DNA of 64,000 nucleotides from contig NZ_JBNINT010000001.1 in the NCBI RefSeq assembly GCF_050510895.1, forward strand, positions 2,418,001 through 2,482,000, given 5' to 3'. The notes beneath the pieces are model-generated. The model was given only the letters and a program-made list of their open reading frames with translations, was not told where the DNA came from and searched no databases. The stretch's first letter is position 1. Every line of letters starts with the position of its first letter. Made by a program: the position numbers and the translations under genes. The stretch is from Pannonibacter phragmitetus_B (lineage in GTDB: Bacteria; Pseudomonadota; Alphaproteobacteria; Rhizobiales; Stappiaceae). This document shows positions 44,784 through 54,428 of the stretch, one piece after another.

Positions 44784-47561
44784 TCAGGCCTGCTCTTCCC
44801 TATTGTCCTGCCGGACGGTGCGGCCCTGATCCATGATCACGGCCTGATCGAATTCCGATGCTATGCCAGCGTGCGCCGTTCCGAACAGTACCGTACGGCC
44901 CGCAAGGATCTCCCGCAATATGCTGCGCAGCTGTTTGTCATCGTCGCCGGGACCGGCTGCAACATCGTCAAGAATTGTGACTGGTGCATTTTTCAGAAGG
45001 GCTCTGACAAGCGCAAGCTTGCGGCGCTGACCGGCGGACAGGCGCGAGCCGCTGACGCCCACGTGGTAGTCGAAGCCGGTGAAGATGATCGGTTCACGAA
45101 GCCCCTCTTCTTCCACGACCTGACGCATCAGCGCGTCAATCCGCTGGCGCGCATCTCGCCGGTCCAGACGGGCGCGGCCGAAGAGCAGATTGTCCTCGAT
45201 GCTCAGCGGCGGCAGATAGACGGCCGGGTCAACTGCGATGAAGTTGCGGCTGCCCTCAACCACTTTGCGCCGGAAATCGCGCCGGGCATCGACCACCTTT
45301 GCCCGCATGTCCTCGTCCAGAACACCCAGGCGGTGCCGGGCGGGAATGAGCCGGAAAGCGAGCGTTACAAGCCGTGCCCGGTCAGCTGGCGTAATCGTGT
45401 TCTTCAGTGCTTCGGAGCGGAACGCCCGCACGATCCGGTCAAACTCGGGCAAATCATCCTGCGTGATGAAGGAATAGGTGCTGAGAAGTCCCGAATCGCC
45501 GCTGACATTGGCAAAAAGCTCCACCATCGTCTCGGCAATGCGCAGCCCCAGCAACTGCAGCTTGGTTTCGAGTCCGGTGTCAGACAGGAACTGCTTGACC
45601 TCCGGCATGGTCGGCATCTGGTCCATCATCACATTGGGATCAGACGGCACGGCAAAGAAGAGATTCTCGGCCAGCGAGGCGTTCTGATTGAAGGCGTTGA
45701 CGTCCCACAGCTCGACCAGCGCAGCGATGCGATCGTCCCCGGCAATACGCTCACCAATGCGGGCACGTACCGCCAGAATGCGCTCGGCAAACACCGGATC
45801 GCGGAGCGGATCAAAGCGGGACTGGAGCCCGAGACGGTAGATGTCCCCCTCCATCCCGGCCGCTGCCAGCAGCGCCAGCGCGAGTACATCCAGATCCTCC
45901 CGCGAGGCGACGCCTGCAGCACGCAGATCCTCCCAGGTGGCGTGGATGTCATGCAGCGGATTGCTGGTCTCCCGCGCCTCGCGTATCGCCCGCAGGAAAC
46001 TGTCGAGATCCTTGCCGGCGCGCTCCACCTCGTTCTGCGGGCGGTGCTTCAGGCCGTAATAGAGATTGTCGCGGATGGTGCCGGTCCAGATATGAACCGC
46101 GCCGCCGACATAGGCGATTTCCCGGCCGAGGGTTGCCTCCCCAAGCCGCTCCAGATCGTGGCCGCCAATCTCCACCCGGCCCGAGGTGGGGCTGACCAGC
46201 CCCGCCGCCAATTGCAGCACTTCGGAGCGGCCGGAGCCATCGCCACCGATGATGGCGCAATGGGTTCCTTCCGGCACATCGAGAGAAACTCCGAGGACTT
46301 CCTGCCCCGCCGCGCCTCCTGAGAAGCTGACATTGTGCATCTCGAGTGCGCCAGTGAGCGCTGTGCGCTCGTCACCCACGAGCCGCTCGACTGGATAAAT
46401 GTCAGCGGCATCAAAGTTTTCCACCACAGTCTGGTACTTCACCTGCACGTCAGCCACGAGCTGATAATAGGCCAACAGTTCCTTCCAGGGGCCGGCCAGA
46501 TCCTTATAGGCTGCGATGACCGCCAGAAGGGCGCCGATGCTGAGATTGCCCTGGATGACCAGATAGCCGCCGATCAGATAGAAGAAGAAAGGCGTCAACT
46601 GGTTCATGAAATTATTCACGAACTTGATGAAGTACTTTCGATTGTAGATCTCGTATCGGATCTTGAAATTTTCATAAAGCCGATCTGCAATGTCGGCGGA
46701 ATGCAGTGCCGAAGTATCATTGGCGTGGATCTCGTGAACGCCGGTAATCGCCTCTCCCAGCTTGTCCGAAATCACACGAACGTTCTTCACCCGTTGACGG
46801 GATAGGAGAACAACCTTCTTCTGCAGCTTCGGAATGATGTAGGCCTGCAGGGGATAGGAGCTGACGGCAGCAAGCCCCAGCAGCGGGTCCTGCATGAAGA
46901 TGAAACCCACCTGCACCACCAGAAGCCCGCCCTGATAGGCCGGGAGCGCAAAGGCATCGCCGACGAAGCCGCCGACATCCTCCACTTCCGCTGTGATCAT
47001 GGGAATGATTTCCCCGGAGCTCACCTTCCGGAAATGCGGCAGGCGGAACCTGAGCACGCGCTGAAAAAGCTCGAAGCGCAGACGGCGCAGCATGCGCTCG
47101 CCCAGCCGTCCCTTGTAGACGTTGATCCAGAGTTTCAGCCCGTTGCTGACGACAACGAGACCCAGAAAGGTGATACAGAGCAGGAAGAGATAGGAGATCT
47201 GATCAAATTCAAAGCCCTGCATTTCCCTTGGGAAACCGTCACCTTGCACAGCATCGTTGACGATCTGCTTGGGCAATTCCAGCAGGATGTAGCTGACCGG
47301 ATAAGACAGGACCGTGAGAAAGAGAATGAAGAGCTGCTGCCGGGCACTGAACTTCCAGATGAAGCGAAAAAGGCTTTTTCCATAGTGAAGTCCAGTCTGG
47401 CGAAATTGCTGCCATCCCTGTACTGGTATGACGTTGCCAGTTAACTCGCAACGCCGGATATGCCATAGAGGCAGAAAGTTTTTCTGATCCGCCCCAAAAC
47501 TGCCGGAATTCAAGAGAGCAAGAGCGCAGGACGGACAGGGATCGGCTTCATGCCGGAGCAT
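44784..47561 (-). CDS. Unusual ABC exporter-type protein with a degenerate, insertion-containing ATPase domain
   Basis: 925 residues. An N-terminal six-helix ABC transmembrane domain (about 70-360), then one ATPase domain. The ATPase is odd: Walker A is GGDGSGRS (Lys replaced by Arg, about 433-441), the Q-loop reads YVGGAVHIWTGTIRDNL, the signature is LSAGQ (about 840), and Walker B is VTILDDVAAG with Asp in place of the catalytic Glu (about 863). About 290 extra residues separate Walker A from the signature, with three xDN/ENLxxG-like segments. No disrupted frame within. The first 45 residues look unlike coding sequence: the true start may be ATG 47415 with one extra A in the run 47367-47371 (coding strand T-side 47375-47379), giving SLWKSLFRFIWK. 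Confidence 0.85.
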   Translation of the reverse strand: MLRHEADPCPSCALALLNSGSFGADQKNFLPLWHIRRCELTGNVIPVQGWQQFRQTGLHYGKSLFRFIWKFSARQQLFILFLTVLSYPVSYILLELPKQIVNDAVQGDGFPREMQGFEFDQISYLFLLCITFLGLVVVSNGLKLWINVYKGRLGERMLRRLRFELFQRVLRFRLPHFRKVSSGEIIPMITAEVEDVGGFVGDAFALPAYQGGLLVVQVGFIFMQDPLLGLAAVSSYPLQAYIIPKLQKKVVLLSRQRVKNVRVISDKLGEAITGVHEIHANDTSALHSADIADRLYENFKIRYEIYNRKYFIKFVNNFMNQLTPFFFYLIGGYLVIQGNLSIGALLAVIAAYKDLAGPWKELLAYYQLVADVQVKYQTVVENFDAADIYPVERLVGDERTALTGALEMHNVSFSGGAAGQEVLGVSLDVPEGTHCAIIGGDGSGRSEVLQLAAGLVSPTSGRVEIGGHDLERLGEATLGREIAYVGGAVHIWTGTIRDNLYYGLKHRPQNEVERAGKDLDSFLRAIREARETSNPLHDIHATWEDLRAAGVASREDLDVLALALLAAAGMEGDIYRLGLQSRFDPLRDPVFAERILAVRARIGERIAGDDRIAALVELWDVNAFNQNASLAENLFFAVPSDPNVMMDQMPTMPEVKQFLSDTGLETKLQLLGLRIAETMVELFANVSGDSGLLSTYSFITQDDLPEFDRIVRAFRSEALKNTITPADRARLVTLAFRLIPARHRLGVLDEDMRAKVVDARRDFRRKVVEGSRNFIAVDPAVYLPPLSIEDNLLFGRARLDRRDARQRIDALMRQVVEEEGLREPIIFTGFDYHVGVSGSRLSAGQRRKLALVRALLKNAPVTILDDVAAGPGDDDKQLRSILREILAGRTVLFGTAHAGIASEFDQAVIMDQGRTVRQDNREEQA

Positions 47562-47618
47562 CTAACGCTCCGGAAGGCCGCGACAGAGACACAAGACGGG
47601 GCATGCACGCGGGGGCAC

Positions 47619-48833
47619 ATGAAGTCCGAATCGCCACGAATCCTGATCTACAGCCATGACTCCTTTGGCCTCGGGCATCTGCGCCGGTGCCGTGCCATTG
47701 CGCAATCGCTGGTCGGCAAGTTCGATACCCTGTCGGTCCTGATCCTGTCTGGCTCGCCCATCATCGGCAGCTTCGAATTCCGCTCGCGTGTGGACTTTGT
47801 AAGAATTCCTGGCGTCATCAAGCTGCGCAACGGGGAGTACACGTCCCTGTCGCTGCATCTCAACATCGACCACACGCTGGAGATCCGCTCGTCCATCATC
47901 GAGCACACTGCGCAGGTCTTTGCCCCGGACATCTTCATCGTCGACAAGGAGCCTCTTGGCCTGCGCGGTGAGGTGCTGGGCACGCTGGAAATGCTGAAGA
48001 AGGCCGGCACCCGGCTGGTTCTGGGGCTGCGTGACGTGATGGATGACCCGCAGATCCTGCAGCAGGAGTGGGAGCGCAAAAACGTGCATCCCGCCCTGGA
48101 AGACCTGTATGACGAACTGTGGGTCTACGGCCCCGAAGGTATGTGCGATCCACTGGCCGGGATCGACCTGCCGGAGTCCGTCTTCGACAAGATGCTCTAC
48201 ACCGGCTTCCTGCGCCGAGAGATGCCCAAGGGCGCAAAACTGTCCGAACCCCTGCCCTTTGGCGATGAGCCCTTCATTCTGGTCACGCCCGGCGGCGGCG
48301 GTGACGGGGTGGAAATGGTGGACTGGGTGATGCGGGCCTATGAATCGCACGGACGGCCGCTCTTTCCGGCCCTGATCGTGCTTGGCCCCTTCATGCCGGC
48401 GGCGGCCGTCGCGGATTTCATGGCGCGCGCCGAGCAGCTGCGCGACGTGCATATCATGCGCTTCACGCCACAGATCGAGCCTTACCTTCAGGCGGCAACA
48501 GCCATTGTCGGCATGGGCGGATACAACACCTTCTGCGAGATCCTGTCCTTCGATAAGCCGACGCTGCTGGTGCCGCGGATCATCCCGCGCCGGGAGCAGG
48601 CGATCCGCGCTGCTCAGGCAGAGGAAAAGGGACTGCTGACGGTGCTGCCGATCGAGCGGTATCCAGAAGTTGAGCCCATGCTGAATGCGCTTGCAGCCCT
48701 GCCCGGACAGGCCCGTCCATCCTCAGCAGGCGTTGACAATCTGCTTGGCGGCATCGAAGTGATCGAGACCCGCGTTGAGGAAATCCTGTTCACCCGCCCC
48801 CGCTTCCAGCAGCCGCGCCGCTCCGCCGTCTGA
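47619..48833 (+). CDS. Glycosyltransferase, MurG/UDP-GlcNAc-like family
   Basis: 404 residues from ATG 47619. GT-B-like: ILIYSHDSFGLGHLRRCRAIA (N-terminal glycine-rich, donor-side), then LVTPGGGGDGVEMVDWVM, FTPQIEPYLQAATAIVGMGGYNTFCEIL and LVPRIIPRREQAIRA, the acceptor and nucleotide-sugar region of MurG/Cps14F-like enzymes. Probably transfers a sugar to a lipid or glycan in the cytoplasm. First of a run of plus-strand glycan genes, divergent from the ABC protein by 57 bases. Confidence 0.88.
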   Translation: MKSESPRILIYSHDSFGLGHLRRCRAIAQSLVGKFDTLSVLILSGSPIIGSFEFRSRVDFVRIPGVIKLRNGEYTSLSLHLNIDHTLEIRSSIIEHTAQVFAPDIFIVDKEPLGLRGEVLGTLEMLKKAGTRLVLGLRDVMDDPQILQQEWERKNVHPALEDLYDELWVYGPEGMCDPLAGIDLPESVFDKMLYTGFLRREMPKGAKLSEPLPFGDEPFILVTPGGGGDGVEMVDWVMRAYESHGRPLFPALIVLGPFMPAAAVADFMARAEQLRDVHIMRFTPQIEPYLQAATAIVGMGGYNTFCEILSFDKPTLLVPRIIPRREQAIRAAQAEEKGLLTVLPIERYPEVEPMLNALAALPGQARPSSAGVDNLLGGIEVIETRVEEILFTRPRFQQPRRSAV

Positions 48834-48869
48834 GCGCGCCCTTTCCGATCAAGACCAGAGGCCTGTTCC

Positions 48870-50090
48870 ATGTCCCGCATTGCTGTTGTCGTGAAAGGCT
48901 ATCCGCGCCTGTCGGAAACCTTCATCGCGCAGGAAATCCTCGGGCTGGAGCGCCGGGGCATCGGCCAGCTGATCGTCGCACTGCGCAAGCCTTATGATCC
49001 CTTCATTCATGAGCTGCACCGGCAGATCAGTGCCGAGGTGCTGTATCTGCCGGAATATCTGAAGGACGATCCAAAACGGGTCGCCCGCGCCCGCCGCTGG
49101 GCGGAACACCAGCCCACCTATGCCGCCGCCCGCGCTCTGTTCGAGGCGGACCTGAAGCATGAGAGCAACGCTGGACGGCACCGGCGCTGGGGTCAGGCCT
49201 GCGTCTTTGCCCATGAGCTGCCGGAAGACGTGACGTGGATCCACACTCACTATCTGCACACGCCCTGTTCAGTGGCGCGCTATGCGGCACATCTGTCCGG
49301 GCGCGGCTGGTCTTTCTCGGCCCATGCCAAGGACATCTGGACAAGTCCAGAATGGGAGCTGCGCACCAAGCTTGATGATGCTGCGTGGGGTGTCACCTGC
49401 ACTTCGGTCAACGTTGATTACCTGCGCAGCCTTTCCGCCGACCCTTCCAAGGTGGAGCTGGTCTATCACGGGCTGGACTTCACCGGCTTCCCTGAACCTT
49501 CAGGACGCCCCTCGACCCGTGATGGCACCGGCGAGCCGGTACGGCTTCTCTCCGTTGGACGGGCCGTGGCCAAGAAGGGATACGATGACCTGCTGTCCGC
49601 CCTCGCCCGCCTGCCGGCGGGGCTGAACTGGCACTTCACTCATATCGGCGGCGGCGAACTGTCCAACAGCCTCAAGGCGCAGGCAGAGAAGCTTGGCCTG
49701 TCCGCCCGCATCACCTGGATGGGCGCACGCCCGCGTGAGGAGGTGATTGCAGCCTCCCTTGACGCTGATCTCTTCGTCCTGCCATCCAAGGTGACGAAAA
49801 GCGGAGACCGGGACGGCCTGCCCAACGTGCTGATGGAGGCTCAGTCCATGGGCCTGTGCTGCCTTTCCACCGCCGTTTCCGCCATTCCGGAGCTGATCGA
49901 TAACGGAGCAACCGGCATTCTGGTGCCTCCGGCAGACCCCGCAGCTCTGGCAGAGGCGATGGCCCGGCTGATCACCACACCGGCCCTGCGTGATGACCTG
50001 GGCCTGGCCGCCTCGCGCAAGGTGCGGGCCGAATTTGCCACCGCACCGGGACTGGACCGGCTCGCGGTGAAATTCAGGTCGCTGGTCTGA
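48870..50090 (+). CDS. Glycosyltransferase family 4
   Basis: 406 residues. GT4 fold: RIAVVVKGYPRLSETFIAQEILG at the N-terminus; later LLSVGRAVAKKGYDDLL, ARITWMGARPREEVIAASLDADLFVLPS and DGLPNVLMEAQSMGLCCLST with the EX7E-type motif. Links sugars in the cytoplasm, probably to a glycan carrier. Starts 36 bases after the previous gene. Confidence 0.93.
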   Translation: MSRIAVVVKGYPRLSETFIAQEILGLERRGIGQLIVALRKPYDPFIHELHRQISAEVLYLPEYLKDDPKRVARARRWAEHQPTYAAARALFEADLKHESNAGRHRRWGQACVFAHELPEDVTWIHTHYLHTPCSVARYAAHLSGRGWSFSAHAKDIWTSPEWELRTKLDDAAWGVTCTSVNVDYLRSLSADPSKVELVYHGLDFTGFPEPSGRPSTRDGTGEPVRLLSVGRAVAKKGYDDLLSALARLPAGLNWHFTHIGGGELSNSLKAQAEKLGLSARITWMGARPREEVIAASLDADLFVLPSKVTKSGDRDGLPNVLMEAQSMGLCCLSTAVSAIPELIDNGATGILVPPADPAALAEAMARLITTPALRDDLGLAASRKVRAEFATAPGLDRLAVKFRSLV

Positions 50091-50095
50091 CCGGG

Positions 50096-51205
50096 ATGCG
50101 CGCCGCCTTCTATGCGCCGATGAAGCCTGCCGATGATCCGGAGCCCTCCGGCGACCGGACCTTTGCCCAGCTCATCCTGCGGGCGCTGGAAGCAGGCGGC
50201 CATGAGACCCGGACCGCCAGCCGGCTGAAGACATGGCGCGCCGCGCCGGAAGACCTGCCGCAAGCTCAAGCGGCAGCGCAGGGCGAAGCAGAGCGGATCA
50301 TCAAAGACTGGGAAGCCGAAGGCTGGCGGCCGGATGTGTGGGTGACCTATCACCTTTACCACAAGGCCCCGGACTGGCTTGGCCCTGCCGTATCGGACCA
50401 TTTCGCCATTCCCTATGTGGTGCTGGAAGCAAGCCGTGCGCCCAAGCGCCAGACCGGCCCATGGGCCCTCGGCTTTGCCGCTGCCGATGAGGCCCTTCAG
50501 CGCGCGGATGCGGTGGGGGCAATCCACTGGGCCGATGCTGGCTGCCTTGAGCCGGTTCTCGCACCAGACGTGTTGCAACTCTTTCCGCCGTTTCTTGATG
50601 CAACGCCGTTCCTGAAACCGCGTCCCACCCGGCCCGGCGAAGGCGCTGTGCGGCTACTGGCCGTTGGGATGATGCGCCCCGGTGACAAGGAAGCTTCATA
50701 CCGGGTTCTGGCCGAGGCGCTGGCGCAGTTGATGGACCTCGACTGGGAGTTGACCCTCGTTGGCGATGGCCCTTCCCGTGAAAATCTGACGCCGCTTTTC
50801 CCCTCTGCCCGCTGCCACTTTGCCGGAGCCCTGCCGCCGGAAGCGCTGCCGCAGCACTATCTTTGCCATGACGTTTTCGTCTGGCCAGCCATCCGCGAAG
50901 CCTTCGGCTTTGTCTTTCTGGAAGCGCAGGCAAGCGGTTTGCCGGTAGCAGGCGGCGCCACCTTTGGGGTGCCGGATATAGTTGAGGATGGCCGCACCGG
51001 GCTTCTGTCACCCGAAGGCGATGCGTGCGCCCTCGCCGCCAGCCTGCGCCGCCTGATCCTGAACCGCCCCCTCCGCACTGCAATGGGAGAGGCTGCCCGT
51101 GCGCATATTCTGGCGCGGCATGATCTCGGCGCAGGCGCTGCCCGTCTCGATGCCCTTCTCCATTCGGCGCAAAAGCACTATCTGGGTGTGAGGACGAAAC
51201 CCTGA
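50096..51205 (+). CDS. Glycosyltransferase family 4-like protein
   Basis: 369 residues. C-terminal GT4 region: LLAVGMMRPGDKEASYRVL, LTLVGDGPSRENL, HDVFVWPAIREAFGFVFLEAQASGLPVAG with the EX7E motif. N-terminal part is less typical (MRAAFYAPMKPADDPEPSG). Stop overlaps the start of the next gene by one base (TGATG). Confidence 0.92.
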   Translation: MRAAFYAPMKPADDPEPSGDRTFAQLILRALEAGGHETRTASRLKTWRAAPEDLPQAQAAAQGEAERIIKDWEAEGWRPDVWVTYHLYHKAPDWLGPAVSDHFAIPYVVLEASRAPKRQTGPWALGFAAADEALQRADAVGAIHWADAGCLEPVLAPDVLQLFPPFLDATPFLKPRPTRPGEGAVRLLAVGMMRPGDKEASYRVLAEALAQLMDLDWELTLVGDGPSRENLTPLFPSARCHFAGALPPEALPQHYLCHDVFVWPAIREAFGFVFLEAQASGLPVAGGATFGVPDIVEDGRTGLLSPEGDACALAASLRRLILNRPLRTAMGEAARAHILARHDLGAGAARLDALLHSAQKHYLGVRTKP

Positions 51206-52375
51206 TGACCAAGACACCCAGCCAATCCCTTCACGCCTTCATCCACGTTCAGCACCTTCTCGGCACTGGCCACGCGGTGCGGGCGGCAGCCATCGGGCAG
51301 GCGCTGGCGGCACGCGGCGTATCGGTGACGCTTGCGACCGGCAACACCCTGCCGCCGACGCTGGATGTCAGCGGGCTTAATGTCATCACCCTGCCCCCGG
51401 TGCGCAGCCCCGATGCGGTGTTCAACCGGCTGGTGACACCGGAAGGCGCTGAGATTGACGAGGCATGGATGGCCCGCCGGGCCGAGGCCACGATGGCTGC
51501 CTTCACGGCACGGCCAGCCGATATCCTCCTGACCGAAACCTATCCCTTTGGCCGCCGCCAGTTCGAGTTCGAGCTGGCCCCGCTCTTGGCCCATGCAGGC
51601 GCATTGCCGCAGCGTCCGCTGATCGCCAGTTCCATCCGCGACATTCTGGTGCGCAAGCAGCAGCTCTGGAAGGAAGAGTGGATGGCGGATCAGGCACTGG
51701 CCTCCTATGACCGGGTGCTGGTTCATTCCGATCCGGACTTCGTCGAGCTTGGTGACAGCTTCCCTTTCGCGGACCGCATAGCCCACCTTGTGCGCTACAC
51801 CGGCTATGTCAGCACGGACGGACGGCCCGAGGCGCCCGGCGAAGAGGGCCTGGACGAGGTGATCCTCTCCTGCGGCGGCGGCGCTGTCTCCGCCTCCCTG
51901 ATTGAAGCGGCTCTTGGTGCCCGCGCCCTTTCCACCCGCGCCGGAGATGCACGCTGGCGGCTGCTGGTGGGACACGACGTGGACGCGGAAGCCTTTGCCT
52001 CCTATGTGGCACGCGCAGCGGATGGCATGATCGTGGAGCGGGCAAGGCGGGATTTCCCGAACCTTCTTGCCCGCGCAAGACTGTCGGTCAGCCAGGCCGG
52101 CTACAATACGGTGCTGGATATCCTGCGGGCAGGTGTGCCCAGCGTGCTCGTGCCCTTTGCACAGGTGAAAGAGACCGAGCAGACCCAACGGGCCGAAGCG
52201 CTGGCTGGCCACCGCCGCGCCGTCGTTCTGGCCGAGAAGGACCTCTCCCCGCGGCCCTGGCGCGTGCGGTGGACGAAGCCCTATCGCTCCCCCTACCGCC
52301 ACCTCCGTGCGCCTTGGCGGCGCAGAGGCGAGCGCCGAAATTCTCCTCAAGGATCTGGAAGAGTTCCGCACATGA
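51205..52375 (+). CDS. MurG-like glycosyltransferase, two frameshifts
   Basis: ATG 51205 overlaps the previous stop. HVQHLLGTGHAVRAAAIGQALA resembles the nucleotide-sugar end, and VILSCGGGAVSASLIEAALG plus LSVSQAGYNTVLDILRAGVPSVLVPF the second lobe. The C-terminus is restored by two added C residues: run 52247-52250 (four to five) and run 52289-52293 (five to six), giving ALARAVDEALSLP then GGAEASAEILLKDLEEFRT and a TGA at 52373-52375, overlapping the next ATG as ATGA. Without repair it reads straight through into the next gene as a false fusion. Restored length about 390. Confidence 0.87.
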
Positions 52376-53130
52376 CAATTGAGCTTGCCGCGTTCCGGGA
52401 TAGTCTCAAGGCTCATCTCGACTGGTTTGCGGAGCGGGACCGGAAGGTGCGTCTCTGGTGGCGTGATGACGACGCCATTGAGCCCACGCCTGCGCTGGAG
52501 GCAATCCTGGGCCTTGCCCGCGCCCACAAGGTTCAGGTGGCCCTTGCCGTCATTCCCCGCACGGCGACGCAAGCGCTGGCGCAGCGGCTGGCGGATGATC
52601 CCCATGCTGTCGTGCTGCAACATGGCTGGCAGCATCTCAACCATCAGCTCAAGGATCTTGGCGAAAAAGCCTCCGAGTTCGGCTCGCGGCGGGACAAGGC
52701 GGAAGCTTTGGCAGAGTTGAAGGAGGGCTTTGCCCGGCTTGAACAGCTTTTCGGGCCGCGCTTCGTTCCGGCCATGGTGCCGCCCTGGAACCGGATTGCC
52801 CCCAGTATTATCCGCCTTCTGCCAAAGGCCGGGCTGACTGGCCTGTCCACCTTCACATGGCACTATCACGGCCCGCATGTGGTGCAGGCGCATGTGGACA
52901 TCATCAAATGGAAGAAGGACAGACGCTTCATCGGCTGGGAAAGTGCACGCGAACGGCTGGACCTTCAGCTTCTGCGCCGCCGCAACACAGACGGTGAGCC
53001 ACTGGGCATCCTCACCCATCACCTCGTTCATGACGAAGGATGCCAAGCGTTTCTGGAAGAGTTTCTCGCCATTGCCGCGCATCACCCCGGCGCGGCCTGG
53101 CCGGACGTGCCTGGGCTTTTCCAGGAATAA
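52372..53130 (+). CDS. Polysaccharide deacetylase family protein
   Basis: 252 residues from ATG 52372. LWWRDDDAIEPTPALEAILGLARAHKVQVALAVIP and VVLQHGWQHLNHQ are the NodB-type motifs (DD near the start and the H-x-x-x-H metal pair). VPAMVPPWNRIAPSII and GILTHHLVHDEG complete the fold. Removes acyl groups from a glycan. Last gene of the glycan run, followed by zur on the opposite strand. Confidence 0.87.
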   Translation: MTIELAAFRDSLKAHLDWFAERDRKVRLWWRDDDAIEPTPALEAILGLARAHKVQVALAVIPRTATQALAQRLADDPHAVVLQHGWQHLNHQLKDLGEKASEFGSRRDKAEALAELKEGFARLEQLFGPRFVPAMVPPWNRIAPSIIRLLPKAGLTGLSTFTWHYHGPHVVQAHVDIIKWKKDRRFIGWESARERLDLQLLRRRNTDGEPLGILTHHLVHDEGCQAFLEEFLAIAAHHPGAAWPDVPGLFQE

Positions 53131-53137
53131 GCAAACG

Positions 53138-53581
53138 TCACTGCGCGGCGGCAGCCTCACGGCAGGTGCTGCAAAGCCCGCGCAGCTCGATCACCGTCTT
53201 CTGAAGAGCAAAGCCTTCGCCCTTGGCCCAGCCGCCAAGACGGCGGGAAATCTCCTCGTCAGCAAACTCGGTCACTGACCCGCAAGTTTCACAGATAGCA
53301 AAGGCCGTGCTGGCGTGGTCCTCGCAGGAGGGGTGGCGGCAGGCCACGAAGGCATTGAGGCTTTCCAGCCGGTGCACCATGCCCATTTCAACGAGCTTTT
53401 CGAGCGCCCGGTAGACCTGCAGCGGCGCACGGAAGCCTTCCACACGCAGCTTGTCGAGGATAGTGTAGGCGGTCAGCGGCCCATGCGCCTCTTCCAATGC
53501 GCCAAACACGAGGTTCTGATTGCGCGTCAGGCCGGAGCGGTCGTGGTGATGGGGGTGATGATGGTCATAGTGGTCACTCAT
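53138..53581 (-). CDS. zur: Zinc uptake regulator Zur
   Basis: 147 residues. Fur family: His-rich start (HYDHHHPHHH), DNA-binding helix VLFGALEEAHGPLTAYTILDKL / APLQVYRALEKLVEMGMVHRLES, then the metal domain with NAFVACRHPSCEDHAS and FAICETCGSVTE (structural zinc Cys pairs) and LCSTC at the C-terminus. Next to znuB and znuC, so zinc is the ligand. Likely represses the znu genes from the site near 55400. Confidence 0.94.
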   Translation of the reverse strand: MSDHYDHHHPHHHDRSGLTRNQNLVFGALEEAHGPLTAYTILDKLRVEGFRAPLQVYRALEKLVEMGMVHRLESLNAFVACRHPSCEDHASTAFAICETCGSVTEFADEEISRRLGGWAKGEGFALQKTVIELRGLCSTCREAAAAQ

Positions 53582-53607
53582 CGTCGTTTCCTTCTCTCCG
53601 CCGCCGG

Positions 53608-54428
53608 TCAGCCCGCACTGTCAGTGCTGCGCTTGCGGCCCAGCATCGCCCGGACCGGAAACAGGCTTACACCGAAAAGCAGCATCGCCGCCACCACGAT
53701 GGACGGTCCGGAGGGCGTGTCGAAGTCCAGTGAGGCAAAAGCCCCATGACGACGGCGCAAGCCCCCACCAGCGCGGCAATGATGGCCATCTGCTCCGGTC
53801 CGGAGGAAAGCCTGCGGGCCGTTGCGGCAGGAATGATCAGCAGTGCCGTGATCAGCAGAACGCCGACAATCTTCATGGCAATGGCAATCACGGTCGCCAT
53901 GAGCACCATGAAGATGAGATTGGCGCGCTGCGGCTGCATGCCTTCGGCTTCGGCAAGATCCGCATTGACGGTGCCGGCGAAAAGCGGACGCCAGATCATG
54001 GCCAGCACGGCAAGCACCACCGCTCCGCCGCCATAGATGATCCCGATGTCCAGCCGCGAAACGGACAGGATGTCGCCGAAAAGGAAGCCCATCAGATCCA
54101 TGCGGATCCAGGTCATGAAGGCAAGGCAGACGAGGCCCAGCGCCAGCGAGGAATGGGCAAGAAGGCCCAGCAGCGCATCGGAAGACAAACCGCCTCGCCG
54201 TTGCAGCGTGAGCAGCAGCAGCGACACCAGCGTGCAGATGACGAAGACCGCCAGCGTGATGTTGATATTCAGCAGGAACGCCAGCGCCACACCCAGCAGT
54301 GAGGCATGGGACAGCGTGTCGCCGAAGTAGGCCAGCCTCCGCCAGACAATGAAACAGCCAAGCGGTCCCGCCACAAGCGCAACGCCGATGCCGGCCAGAA
54401 TGGCGCGGGTGAAAAAATCATCCAGCAT
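53608..54428 (-). CDS. znuB: Zinc ABC transporter permease ZnuB, one frameshift
   Basis: ATG 54428 (MLDDFFTRAILAGIGVAL) overlaps znuC by 11 bases. About eight hydrophobic helices; FGDTLSHASLLGVALA and GLLAHSSLALGLVCLA are typical ABC-3 permease segments. The A-run 53737-53740 (four, expected five) breaks the C-terminus; repair gives GLFASLDFDTPSGPSIVVAA and an end at 53608, restored length about 273. Inner-membrane component of the high-affinity zinc importer. Confidence 0.92.

Noticed and set aside
44544..46322. Long open frame on the plus strand opposite the ABC protein
   Set aside because: Shadow frame; the opposite strand has a continuous transmembrane and ATPase protein.
51205..53130. 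A glycosyltransferase-deacetylase fusion of about 640 residues
   Set aside because: The join arises from two missing C residues; repair restores a TGA overlapping the deacetylase ATG, as in ordinary coupled genes.
51178..53160. Long minus-strand frame opposite the glycosyltransferase and deacetylase
   Set aside because: Both plus-strand genes have recognisable motifs and coupled starts; the minus frame does not.
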